64,000 bases of DNA, from positions 75,976 to 139,975 of the forward strand of contig NZ_LMUD01000014.1 in NCBI RefSeq assembly GCF_009766095.1, in the 5' to 3' direction. Source of the DNA: Granulicella sp. S190. Lineage in GTDB: Bacteria; Acidobacteriota; Terriglobia; Terriglobales; Acidobacteriaceae. The translations under genes were made by a program, and so were the position numbers. The notes below the pieces were generated by a model. That model saw nothing but the letters and a program-made list of their open reading frames with translations, did not search any database and was not told the origin of the DNA. Shown one piece after another: positions 9,276 through 17,950 of this stretch. How positions within the stretch are numbered: the stretch's first letter is position 1; every line of letters starts with the position of its first letter.

Positions 9276-12200
9276 GTGAACAAAGTTCTTCTATGGATTT
9301 GTTTGATATGTCTTGTTGACATATCGGGGGCATCAGCGCAGATCGCTAACAACACTGCACTGGTCGGGACGATCGTCGATGCAAGCGGAAGCTCTGTCGC
9401 CGGCGCACAGGTCACGGCCGTTGAAGAGGCAACCAAGGTCAAGTACGCGGCCACAACCAACGCTGAGGGCTACTACTCAATTACCTTCATCAAAAGCGGC
9501 GTATACGATCTCTCCGTCGAGAAGGGGGGATTCAAGAAGGAGCAGACAGTCGGTGTGCCTGTATCGGTTGACCTCGCTGTGCGCACAGACTTCAACTTGC
9601 ACGTTGGATCTACTTCAGAGACCGTTACCATCACCGCCACGACCGCTCCGCTCTCTACGGACGACGCGAACCTTGGAGAGACATTTGCGACCAAACAGGT
9701 CGAGGATCTTCCCGTCCAGGGGCACAACGCGCTTGAGGTAGCCGCACTCGCTTCGAACGTGACGATCGGTTCGAAGACCAGCTACAGCGGAAACCCGCCC
9801 GGTGTCGATTTTATCGGGGCAGGTCAGCGTGAGACTCAAAACGATCTGACTCTCGATGGCGTCTCCATCATGAACAACCTTGGAAACGTCACACCTGCAC
9901 GGCCCGGGACCGACATGATCTCAGAGGTGCAGATGCAGAGTGGTAACTATCCTGCACAGTACGGTGCCTATCTCGGCGTGCACATTAACCTGGTAAGCAA
10001 AGTCGGCACGAATGACTTTCATGGCGTCGTCTACGACTACATCAAGAATACGGCGTTAGACGCGCACAACTTTCTTGACTCTCCCACTCAGCCGAAGGCA
10101 CCTTTGAACTACAACCAGTATGGATTCACACTTGGCGGCCCCGTCTGGATTCCAAAGCTCTACAACGGACGCAATAAGACTTTCTTTTTCGGCTCCTACG
10201 AGAAGCTTAATCAAAAAGCACAGAGCGCGGGCACCTCGACTGTAATGACGGCGGCGCAGGAGGCCGGAGACTTCTCGGCATTAGGCACTCTAAATTCTGA
10301 TGGCACTTGTACGGGGATCTGTCTCAAAGATCCGTATAACAACAATGCTTACTACAAGAACAATCAAATTCCAATCAGTGAACTGTCGACTCCAGCTGCG
10401 TTGATTGCCAAAAAGTATGAGGCGTATATTCCGCTCCCGAATGCAGCAGGCATCAACAACAACCTGAACAATGCCTACTTCCCGAATAACCTGTTTATCG
10501 CGCAGACGCTGGAGCGTGTCGATGAAAATATCGGAGAGAAGGTGCGGATCTTCGTGCGCTATCACTGGCAGAACCTGACTTACGCCAATGGAAACCAGGT
10601 GCCGGTGGCCGGTGGATATGGGCCTGGGAATAGTCGAAACCTCGCTGTCGGCTATTCGCACGTCATTACCCCTCGACTCGTCAATGACTTTCACTTCGGT
10701 ATCAACAAATTTCTCACAGACTCTCTCAACTACTGGTACGTGAATCACCTTCAGAGTGCAGGTACCGATCTTGGGATTCCTGGCTTCAACTTTGACACCC
10801 TAACGGGAAATCTTGGAGTTCCCAACGTTCAGCTAAGTAGTGCAAGCGGCATGAACATTGGCAACAATGGAACGAACTGGTTTCAGGACGATCGCACGCT
10901 CGATGGCTATGATCAGGTGAGCTACACTCGCGGCAGGCACAGCATCATGGCCGGTGTTGAGTTGCGCAAACTGACTCTTGGACGCGCAGCTACAAACGAA
11001 TCCCTCGGCCTGTTCACGTTCAATGGCACTCTGACGGGCGACAGCCGCGCAGACTTTGCGCTGGGTCTGGCTGCAAGTGATCAGACGCCTGTAAATACCA
11101 TCAAGGGTTCTGTCGCCGAGTGGCGTGACGGATTCTTTGTTCTCGATAACTGGCAAGCGACCTCCAAGTTGACCATCAACTATGGCCTGCGTTATGACTT
11201 GCCGACCGTCCCTTATAGTTTGAACGGCTATGCCCGGCTGTTGAACGCCAACGAGACCGCGTTGATTCCAGCCTCCACGGCACTCACCCCAAACACCTTC
11301 GTTCCAAATCCTGGATTTAAGCTTGCGAGCGCGACACACGACAACTGGGGCCCGCGTCTTGGAATCGCCTATCGGGCGACCGACAAGACGGTCATAAGGG
11401 GAGGGGCAGGGTTTTACTACAATGCCAATCAACTTAACAGCTTTACGTTGCTCAGCGGCAACTATCCACTGGGCGCCTTCGTCGGATACAGCACAACTGC
11501 CGCCAATCTTCTATCCTTCACAAATCCAACTCCTGGGGCGGGGAATGCTTCCCCGGTTGCCGGTACTCCCGGTACCTTTCAGAGTGCGGTTCAATACGAC
11601 CCAAATAACAAGACACAACGCAGCTACCAGTGGAATGTGAGCGTAGGCCAGGAGTTGTGGAATGGAGCTGCCTTCGAGCTTCAGTATCTCGGCTCTCATT
11701 CGCTGCATCTGGATATCAGCGACTATACAAACCTTCCCTCGAACCCGATGGGCTCAAGCGTTGCGTCCTATGCCGCCAAGCCGACCCTCAATTCTCTGCG
11801 TCCAAACCCGCTCTTTGGATCGATCCGCGACCTGAATAATATCGCGTACTCTCACTACAACGGGCTGACGACCATCCTCCGGCAGAGACTCTTTCACGGA
11901 ATTTCAGGGCAGGCAAGTTACACATGGTCTCACGATCTTGATATCGGTTCGGACTCGAACGGAGGCGGTACAGCCTCGCAACCATTCAATATCCGAGCCG
12001 ACTACGGCAATGCCAACTGGGATATCCGCCATCGATTTGTCGGGGTATTGACCTATGATCTACCAGCCTTCAAAGGCAGCAACCGATGGGTTCAGGGAAC
12101 TCTTGGAGGGTGGCAGTTGAACGACATCGTCAATCTGCAGACAGGCATGCCCTTCAACGTTGTACTCGGCTACAACAGCGCGGGCTTCGATCAAGGTACG

Positions 12201-12674
12201 ACGAGGCCGAGTTTCGTCCATCAGGCTAGTGCTCACTGCAGTTTGCACAACTACATCACAGGAAATAAAACTTCGTGCATCGATACAACAGCCTACACAC
12301 TTCCGGTAGCCCCGCAAACGCTGGGTGCCTCCGGAACTCCGGTTGCTTACAACTACGCCTTCGGAAATACCTCGAGAAATACTCTTCACGGACCCGGCTT
12401 CTCGTATGACAATCTGTCACTCTTCAAAGACTTTGGAATTCGGGAGCGTATGAAGATTCAGTTTCGTGCAGAGGCTATCAACGTGTTCAATCATCCTAGT
12501 GCAGCAAATCCAAACTCTTCGAACGGAGGCGGAAATCCAACTCTCAACGCGGCATCTCAGTCGAGTACTGCGGTGAGCTCCAGCGGATTTGGTCAGGTTA
12601 TCGGCGTCCAGACTCTTCCTGGCGAATTGAGTGGAGCTCGTTCGCTGCAACTCGCAGGCAAGTTCATCTTTTAG
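9276..12674 (+). CDS. Oar-like TonB-dependent outer-membrane receptor
   Basis: An 1132-residue outer-membrane protein of the type that is abundant in Acidobacteria. It has a signal peptide (about 1-22), a carboxypeptidase-regulatory/SpaA-like beta-sandwich (about 27-110: VGTIVDASGSSVAGAQVT), a plug domain (about 115-225: VEDLPVQGHNALEVAAL) and a long beta-barrel that ends in an aromatic-rich last strand, with the typical NVFNHPS segment near the C-terminus. It probably imports large carbohydrate fragments using TonB energy; the substrate is unknown. The GTG start is set by CGGAGG eight bases upstream. A strong hairpin terminator follows. It lies just upstream of four exported catabolic enzymes, which suggests a common substrate. 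Confidence 0.9.
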   Translation: MNKVLLWICLICLVDISGASAQIANNTALVGTIVDASGSSVAGAQVTAVEEATKVKYAATTNAEGYYSITFIKSGVYDLSVEKGGFKKEQTVGVPVSVDLAVRTDFNLHVGSTSETVTITATTAPLSTDDANLGETFATKQVEDLPVQGHNALEVAALASNVTIGSKTSYSGNPPGVDFIGAGQRETQNDLTLDGVSIMNNLGNVTPARPGTDMISEVQMQSGNYPAQYGAYLGVHINLVSKVGTNDFHGVVYDYIKNTALDAHNFLDSPTQPKAPLNYNQYGFTLGGPVWIPKLYNGRNKTFFFGSYEKLNQKAQSAGTSTVMTAAQEAGDFSALGTLNSDGTCTGICLKDPYNNNAYYKNNQIPISELSTPAALIAKKYEAYIPLPNAAGINNNLNNAYFPNNLFIAQTLERVDENIGEKVRIFVRYHWQNLTYANGNQVPVAGGYGPGNSRNLAVGYSHVITPRLVNDFHFGINKFLTDSLNYWYVNHLQSAGTDLGIPGFNFDTLTGNLGVPNVQLSSASGMNIGNNGTNWFQDDRTLDGYDQVSYTRGRHSIMAGVELRKLTLGRAATNESLGLFTFNGTLTGDSRADFALGLAASDQTPVNTIKGSVAEWRDGFFVLDNWQATSKLTINYGLRYDLPTVPYSLNGYARLLNANETALIPASTALTPNTFVPNPGFKLASATHDNWGPRLGIAYRATDKTVIRGGAGFYYNANQLNSFTLLSGNYPLGAFVGYSTTAANLLSFTNPTPGAGNASPVAGTPGTFQSAVQYDPNNKTQRSYQWNVSVGQELWNGAAFELQYLGSHSLHLDISDYTNLPSNPMGSSVASYAAKPTLNSLRPNPLFGSIRDLNNIAYSHYNGLTTILRQRLFHGISGQASYTWSHDLDIGSDSNGGGTASQPFNIRADYGNANWDIRHRFVGVLTYDLPAFKGSNRWVQGTLGGWQLNDIVNLQTGMPFNVVLGYNSAGFDQGTTRPSFVHQASAHCSLHNYITGNKTSCIDTTAYTLPVAPQTLGASGTPVAYNYAFGNTSRNTLHGPGFSYDNLSLFKDFGIRERMKIQFRAEAINVFNHPSAANPNSSNGGGNPTLNAASQSSTAVSSSGFGQVIGVQTLPGELSGARSLQLAGKFIF

Positions 12675-12691
12675 GAGCTTGTTCCATTCAA

Positions 12692-12719
12692 CAGCAGCCG
12701 GTATATCCACCGGCTGCTG
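12692..12719 (+). terminator. Hairpin terminator after the Oar-like receptor
   Basis: An 11-bp stem (CAGCAGCCGGT paired with ACCGGCTGCTG) around a 6-nt loop, 17 nt after the receptor stop. The following bases are pyrimidine-rich (CTCTTCTC) rather than a clean T-run. Confidence 0.65.
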
Positions 12720-12813
12720 CTCTTCTCACTTTGAAGGGAGTTTTAGACTTGGAAATAATGGATCACGCTTATCTTTCGAGGACCTATTATTTCGAAGAGG
12801 AGAACTATTGATC

Positions 12814-13596
12814 ATGACCTCAAAGGCTGTTAGCCGGATTCGCCCGACCGTTGGCGTTGTCGTTGCAATCGTTCTTTGTTGTGCAATGCTTACATTGGCG
12901 CAGAAAGTGAGCGCCAATACACCAACAACGGCAACGGAGTATTCCTCAGATCCGGCAGCCATGATCGAGGCGTATCGTCACGTTGAAGCCGCTTCTGTCT
13001 CGGATGCGATCGAACAAATTCTGCATGAAAAGCGGTATATGTCGCATCGTATGCAGTCGGTGTTTCCAACCAAGTTCGCCGGGACCGCTCTCACCGTCAA
13101 GCTGGTCAAGCAGGAAAACCACGATCCCGCGGCGTTGAATGGGATGCTTCAAGCCATCGACTCAGGTCAACCGGGCTCTGTTTATGTCATGCAGGTGGAA
13201 GATGGAGCCGACGTCGCCGGCATGGGTGGCCTTATGGGTACGGCGATGTTTGCCAGGGGGTTCGCGGGTGCGGTCATCGATGGTGGAGTTCGCGATCTGC
13301 CTCAGCTCAAGCGCATCGGCTTTCCAGTCTATTCGACAGGACCGGTACCCTCTACTTCGGTGAGCCACTATCGCTTCGCCGGAGCGAATATTCCCGTCGT
13401 CTGCGATGGGGTTGCAGTTGCTGCCAACGATATTATTGTCGCCGACCAGGATGGAGTGGTGGTGGTGCCGAGTGAACACGCTGCTGAAATTCTTGTTCTT
13501 GCGCAAAAACTGGATAACAGCGAACACTCCATGTATCCCTTTATTGAAAAGTTTCATTCCATCACAGAGGCTGTCCGGCAGTTTGGCAGGATCTGA
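12814..13596 (+). CDS. Exported RraA-like / HMG-aldolase-type protein
   Basis: A 260-residue protein whose mature part is a RraA/4-hydroxy-4-methyl-2-oxoglutarate aldolase fold (also annotated demethylmenaquinone-methyltransferase-like). Family marks are VSDAIEQ, the GGLMGTAMFARG loop, the metal/substrate signature GGVRD and the C-terminal ADQDGVVVVP. A clear Sec signal peptide (about 7-33, hydrophobic VGVVVAIVLCCAMLTLAQ) sends it to the periplasm, which is unusual for this family. ATG 12814 is used; an in-frame TTG at 12808 sits at better distance from AGAGGAG and may be the real start. It likely acts as an aldolase or decarboxylase on oxo-acids made by the neighbouring enzymes. RidA-, SelA- and amidohydrolase-like genes follow on the same strand. 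Confidence 0.8.
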   Translation: MTSKAVSRIRPTVGVVVAIVLCCAMLTLAQKVSANTPTTATEYSSDPAAMIEAYRHVEAASVSDAIEQILHEKRYMSHRMQSVFPTKFAGTALTVKLVKQENHDPAALNGMLQAIDSGQPGSVYVMQVEDGADVAGMGGLMGTAMFARGFAGAVIDGGVRDLPQLKRIGFPVYSTGPVPSTSVSHYRFAGANIPVVCDGVAVAANDIIVADQDGVVVVPSEHAAEILVLAQKLDNSEHSMYPFIEKFHSITEAVRQFGRI

Positions 13597-13658
13597 TCGC
13601 ACCCTAACGCCTCAACATTACGCAATGTTTTCAATCCGCTAAACGAAGGGAATCAGTC

Positions 13659-14132
13659 ATGGAAAATCAGTCCAGAAGAGGTCTTCTCAAGACTGCCGCG
13701 AAGGCGGCCGCCGTAGCAACTGGAGGCGCAGCGCTGGCAGGAACGGCGATGGCTCAGGCAACCGGCAAGCCCGAGAAAAAGTCTTATCCACCCAAACCAG
13801 CCTCAGACCCGGTTCCTCTGTTCTCGAGTGCTGTCTCCTATGGCAACCTTCTCTTTCTAGCGGGAGTCGGTGCCCACTTTCAAGGGACGATTGAAGAGCA
13901 CACGAAACATGTTCTCGATGAGCTCGAGAAGAATCTGATTGCAGCGGGCTCTTCCATGGAGAAAGTTCTCAAGGTCAATGTGTACTTAAACGACATCAAC
14001 GACTGGGCAAAGATGAATACCGTCTACGCCGGCCGCTGGGGGAAGATTCCCCCTGTACGCACTACGGTCGCTCCAGCTGGGGGCATCCCAGGAAATTCAC
14101 TCGTAGAGATAGATCTCATCGCCTACATCTGA
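13659..14132 (+). CDS. Tat-exported RidA (YjgF/Rid) family protein
   Basis: A 157-residue protein with a twin-arginine leader (SRRGLLKTA near residue 6, then an Ala-rich hydrophobic stretch ending AMA about residue 30) and a complete Rid domain (about 45-157). Rid proteins hydrolyse reactive enamine/imine intermediates released by PLP-dependent lyases, freeing ammonia. Family features seen are the segment AGVGAHFQGTIEEHTKHVLDEL near the middle, PPVRTTV with the substrate-binding Arg, and the terminal VEIDLIA strand. The next gene encodes a PLP enzyme that is also Tat-exported, an ideal partner. Good Shine-Dalgarno AAGGGAA before the ATG. Confidence 0.85.
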   Translation: MENQSRRGLLKTAAKAAAVATGGAALAGTAMAQATGKPEKKSYPPKPASDPVPLFSSAVSYGNLLFLAGVGAHFQGTIEEHTKHVLDELEKNLIAAGSSMEKVLKVNVYLNDINDWAKMNTVYAGRWGKIPPVRTTVAPAGGIPGNSLVEIDLIAYI

Positions 14133-14198
14133 ACGCCGGCCGGCCCGTCGACGCACCTCCACCTGCACGATTCACTTAAGAAAAGGAAATGAGCTCTA

Positions 14199-15806
14199 AT
14201 GTCTCTCTTTCGCACTGCACGATGGTCACGACGGGAAGTTCTCAAACAGTCAGGCATGCTCTCTGCTTTTAGCGCTGTGACTTCGATCTCACCCCTGGCT
14301 GCGTCGGCGCAGCAAAAAAGGTCTGCTTCACGGTCGATCGCCCACGAAGGTACGGAGACTGATAATCTCTTTACCCGAATTGGCGTTCGCCCCATCGTGA
14401 ACGGTCGCGGCACCTTTACTATCATCAGCGGCTCCCGGTCTTTGCCTCAAGTGAAACAGGCGATGTACGACGCATCGTTTTATTTCGTCAACCTCGACGA
14501 GCTTATGGATGCCGTCGGAAAAGAGCTCGGGACGCTGACGGGGGCAGAGTGGGGAGTTGCTACGACCGGCTGTGAGGCCGCAATCGCGCTCGCTACCGTC
14601 GCATGTATCGCAGGAACCAATCCGGAAAAATCTCAGGCACTCCCTTACATTAAGGCCCGGGACCAGGTCATCATTCCAAAGCACTCTCGAAATCCCTACG
14701 ACTTCGGCGTGCGCATGACGGGAGCAGAGATCGTCGAAGTCGACTCCGAAGAAGAACTGCGCAGCAAAATATCAGAGCGTACCGCAATGATCTACATTCT
14801 CTCCGGACCAGAGGCTGAGAAAGGCCCCTTGAGTATTCCCAATATCTGTTCGATCGCTAAGGAGAAAGCTATCCCGGTCTTCGTGGATGCTGCCGCCGAA
14901 GAGCCGCTCGTTCCTAACATTCACATTCAGCATGGAGCTTCGCTGGTCGGATACTCGGGCGGCAAGTGCATGCGCGGGCCGCAATCTTCCGGAATGCTGA
15001 TCGGACAGAAAGATCTCTGTCGTGCCGCTTATTTCCAGGCAGCGCCTCATCATAACTATGGTCGTGCATTCAAATGCAGTAAGGAAGAGATTATGGGCCT
15101 GCTGGCTGCGGTGCGCCAGTGGTACAAACGCGACCACTCCGCAGAGCAGCAGGAGTGGCTCTCCTGGCTCCAACATATCGAGAGCCGGGTGAAAGAACTG
15201 CCCTCGGTCAAGACTGAGTACCTGCAGCCGGAAGATCTCTCCAACCGCTCGCCGCGCCTCCGAATACACTGGGATGCAAACGCCTTGAAGATCACGGGTA
15301 CCGAACTTGTCGCGCGTCTTGATGCAGGCACGCCACGAATTCTTGTCGATAGTGGCAACGGCACTCGTCCTGCTCACATGGAGAGTTCCATCACCATCAT
15401 GCCGTACATGATGGATCAAGGCGAAGAGCGGATCATCGCGAACGCCATCTACGAGGGCCTCACTAAACCTGGTCACTATGAAGATCCTGTCATTCCAGCC
15501 GGTGCCCCCGCGCCTGTAAATGGAAGATGGGATGTTGAGATTAACTATTCGCGCGGAGTCGGAGAGCAGCACTTCATTCTGGAGCAGAGCGGTGGCGATC
15601 TCACAGGTCAACAACACGGCGAGCTCTACAAAGCTGAACTGAAAGGCACGATTCACGCCAACCAGCTCGAACTACACAGCAATATGGCTGTTAGCGGAAA
15701 CACAATTCCTTGGACCTTCAGCGGCTCAGTTGAGGGCAACACCATCGTCGGAACCGTCAACATGGGCGAGTATGGAGACGCAAGCTGGAAGGCCACGCGC
15801 GTCTGA
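14199..15806 (+). CDS. Tat-exported SelA-like PLP enzyme (DgaE-type ammonia-lyase) with C-terminal beta domain
   Basis: A 535-residue protein. The leader contains twin arginines (SRREVLKQSG), predicting Tat export after cofactor loading. The core (about 55-420) is a fold-type I PLP enzyme of the SelA/D-glucosaminate-6-phosphate ammonia-lyase group. The Schiff-base lysine is Lys256 in SGGKCMRGPQSSG and the cofactor Asp lies in PVFVDAAAEEP. The last ~95 residues form an extra Gly/Trp-rich beta domain (from RWDVEINYS to SWKATRV) not found in cytosolic relatives, perhaps lipocalin-like. It likely eliminates ammonia from an amino-acid or amino-sugar-acid; the preceding RidA would hydrolyse the imine. 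It is not a selenocysteine synthase, judged from export and context. Confidence 0.82.
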   Translation: MSLFRTARWSRREVLKQSGMLSAFSAVTSISPLAASAQQKRSASRSIAHEGTETDNLFTRIGVRPIVNGRGTFTIISGSRSLPQVKQAMYDASFYFVNLDELMDAVGKELGTLTGAEWGVATTGCEAAIALATVACIAGTNPEKSQALPYIKARDQVIIPKHSRNPYDFGVRMTGAEIVEVDSEEELRSKISERTAMIYILSGPEAEKGPLSIPNICSIAKEKAIPVFVDAAAEEPLVPNIHIQHGASLVGYSGGKCMRGPQSSGMLIGQKDLCRAAYFQAAPHHNYGRAFKCSKEEIMGLLAAVRQWYKRDHSAEQQEWLSWLQHIESRVKELPSVKTEYLQPEDLSNRSPRLRIHWDANALKITGTELVARLDAGTPRILVDSGNGTRPAHMESSITIMPYMMDQGEERIIANAIYEGLTKPGHYEDPVIPAGAPAPVNGRWDVEINYSRGVGEQHFILEQSGGDLTGQQHGELYKAELKGTIHANQLELHSNMAVSGNTIPWTFSGSVEGNTIVGTVNMGEYGDASWKATRV

Positions 15807-15912
15807 TCCAGACTGCTCCTGTCACTGATGATCCGTAGTATTCACACCGCCTAGACTAGCTAACTTCACGCATTCAAACTTTTCCGCGTCGTCACACACC
15901 GATTGAGGGGTC

Positions 15913-17265
15913 ATGAGTCTGTATTCCTGGAAACACGGTATAGCGCTTTCCTGTTTGGTAATTTTCCTGACAACAATCCCCAGCCGCTTATGGGCTCAGA
16001 ATACTTTGCCGGCATACGATCTGCTTCTGAGTAACGGCCACGTGCTCGATGATAAAAATCACATCGACGCCATCATGGATGTGGCTATCAAAGATGGCCA
16101 CGTTGCAAAGGTCGCCGCTCACATTCCTTCAACGGATGCCCTGAAGACCATCGATGTTAAAGGGTTGTATGTTACTCCCGGACTTATCGATCTTCATGTT
16201 CATGTCTACGCTGGAACAGGCGAACGTAACTCTTATGCCGGTGATAATAGTGTCCCGCCAGATGGCTTCACTTTCCGAGTCGGCGTAACGACTGTAGTTG
16301 ACGCGGGATGTTCCGGCTGGCGTAACTTCGAAGACTTCAAAGACCGCATCATCGATCGTTCGAAGACCAGGGTCTTTGCGATGCTCAACATCGTAGGCGC
16401 AGGCATGCGCGGAGGAAAGTACGAGCAGAACACCGCGGACATGGATGGCGTTGCAACTGCCGGGATGGCGCTCAAGTATCCCAACACAATCGTTGGGATC
16501 AAGACGGCACACTTTGAAGGTCCCGAGTGGATCCCGGTCGAGCAGGCCGTGATCGCTGGGACCCGTGCAAACATTCCCGTCATGGTCGACTTCGGCACCG
16601 ATCGTCCAACCCGGCCGATCTACGATCTAATGACACAGAAGCTTCGACCTGGCGATATATACACTCACATGTACTCGGGTCTCCGTCACGAGCAGGACCC
16701 TGTCACTCTCGGCCCAAGCAAAGCTCTCGTAGAGGGTCGCAAGCGCGGAATCTACTTTGACGTGGGCCAGGGAGGCGGCAGCTTTAAATGGTCGCTCGCA
16801 GTTCCAATGATCAAGGATGGATTTATCCCTGATTCCATCTCGACTGATCTTCACATCACCAGCATGAACGCGGCTATGAAAGACGAGTTGAACGTCGCCG
16901 ATAAGATCATGGCCGCGGGCGTGCCGCTCAAGGAAATTGTTGCAGAGATGACCTCTCATCCTGCCCGGGAGATACGTCACGAAGAGCTTGGAAATCTCTC
17001 TGAAGGATCGATTGCGGACGTCGCAGTGCTTCGCCTGGAAAAGGGCAAGTTTGGGTTTACCGACATGGTGAACTCGCGCCTGGATGGCAATCAGAAGCTC
17101 ATCTGCGAACTCACCATTAAAGACGGAAAGATCGTTTACGACCTAAACGGAATCAGTGCCAACCTGTGGACAGCCAAGCTCGACCCCAACGAAAAAGAAG
17201 CCTATCGATGGAGCACCTTCGCTCCTCGCCCCCACGCTGGAGCAGGTACAGATACTGAACACTAA
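15913..17265 (+). CDS. Exported amidohydrolase/deacetylase-family metallohydrolase (dihydroorotase-like)
   Basis: A 450-residue protein with a Sec signal peptide (about 1-29, ending RLWAQ) and an amidohydrolase-superfamily TIM barrel. Metal-binding His95 and His97 are in LIDLHVHVY and the probable bridging carboxylated lysine is Lys197 in VGIKTAHF. Later His/Asp ligands lie in YTHMYSG and STDLHITS. The EF_0837/AHA_3915-like subgroup is often encoded beside SelA/DgaE-like lyases, as here, and removes acyl groups from N-acyl amino or amino-sugar acids. I infer that it delivers the free amine to the lyase next door. It is the fourth exported enzyme in the row. Confidence 0.84.
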   Translation: MSLYSWKHGIALSCLVIFLTTIPSRLWAQNTLPAYDLLLSNGHVLDDKNHIDAIMDVAIKDGHVAKVAAHIPSTDALKTIDVKGLYVTPGLIDLHVHVYAGTGERNSYAGDNSVPPDGFTFRVGVTTVVDAGCSGWRNFEDFKDRIIDRSKTRVFAMLNIVGAGMRGGKYEQNTADMDGVATAGMALKYPNTIVGIKTAHFEGPEWIPVEQAVIAGTRANIPVMVDFGTDRPTRPIYDLMTQKLRPGDIYTHMYSGLRHEQDPVTLGPSKALVEGRKRGIYFDVGQGGGSFKWSLAVPMIKDGFIPDSISTDLHITSMNAAMKDELNVADKIMAAGVPLKEIVAEMTSHPAREIRHEELGNLSEGSIADVAVLRLEKGKFGFTDMVNSRLDGNQKLICELTIKDGKIVYDLNGISANLWTAKLDPNEKEAYRWSTFAPRPHAGAGTDTEH

Positions 17266-17269
17266 ATAT

Positions 17270-17783
17270 TTTGATGGTCGGATAGCTTTTCTGCATGTTC
17301 TGCCTAGAGGCATCCACGACGGTCACGTTTTGAGTCCCCCCATGGATTGCGCATGACGATGCTCTGCGTCGTTCCGGACTCGATTGCCACGGTGGTCAAC
17401 AGTCCACTTTCTATCTGCACATGAGCTTTGCTATTGCCGTGGATGTAGACCGTTCCAGAGACGTTCCAGTTGCTGGACGGCCATCCTGGGGCGATACGGA
17501 GCAGACCGTCATAATCCTGAACTAAGGCCTCTTGCAGGGCGTTAGCGACCATAGCATTGAACTCATCATAGAAGAGGCATTGGTTCTCCCAGCCACTACA
17601 TCTCCGAGGCCGGACGGAAAGCTTTGGAAGCTGGATAGACGCTGCTGGCGTCACAATCTGTTTGTAAAGTGTTTGAAGCTCATAATGCGATTGAGCGTCC
17701 ACAGCTTGAGTCGTATGGATAATCAGGGACGATTCTCGACTTTGTAGTGCTATCTCATCGCCACTTACCCTCATGTAATGCAA
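17270..17783 (-). pseudogene. Decayed C-terminal remnant of a GH95-like glycosidase
   Basis: The minus-strand frame from 17783 to 17304 contains DGLLRIAPGWPSSNWNVSG, then an HGNSKAHVQIESG stretch and MRNPW, which resemble the C-terminal beta-domain of GH95/GH65-like glycosidases. At the six-C run 17336-17341 the frame shifts: moving one base restores GTQNVTVVDAS, the expected continuation after NPW. The N-terminal catalytic part is absent. It opposes the flanking genes and is trimmed on both ends, so it is a relic of a lost glycan-utilisation gene. The family assignment is from memory of the motif only. Confidence 0.6.
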
Positions 17784-17808
17784 AACCTTTATAAGTTACC
17801 TTCTAATG

Positions 17809-17837
17809 ACTTAAGTTACGTATTCATAAACTTAAGT
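17809..17837. promoter_or_regulatory. Two ACTTAAGT palindromes 21 bp apart
   Basis: The self-complementary octamer ACTTAAGT occurs at 17809-17816 and 17830-17837, exactly 21 bp (two helical turns) apart, in the AT-rich leader of the beta-helix gene. This geometry suits a dimeric repressor or activator on one DNA face. No regulator was assigned. Confidence 0.4.
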
Positions 17838-17950
17838 GAAGTAGCTTTACTCGACTCTGCGTAATATCTAAAACATCACAAGCCAGCTCATCAGGACGCG
17901 AAAGTACAGATGCCCCTAAAGGCTGGCAAACCAAGGACCTGGAGAAATTA

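Noticed and set aside
14199..15806. Selenocysteine synthase SelA
   Set aside because: The protein has a Tat leader and an added C-terminal domain, and lies with catabolic enzymes; no selB or tRNA-Sec nearby.
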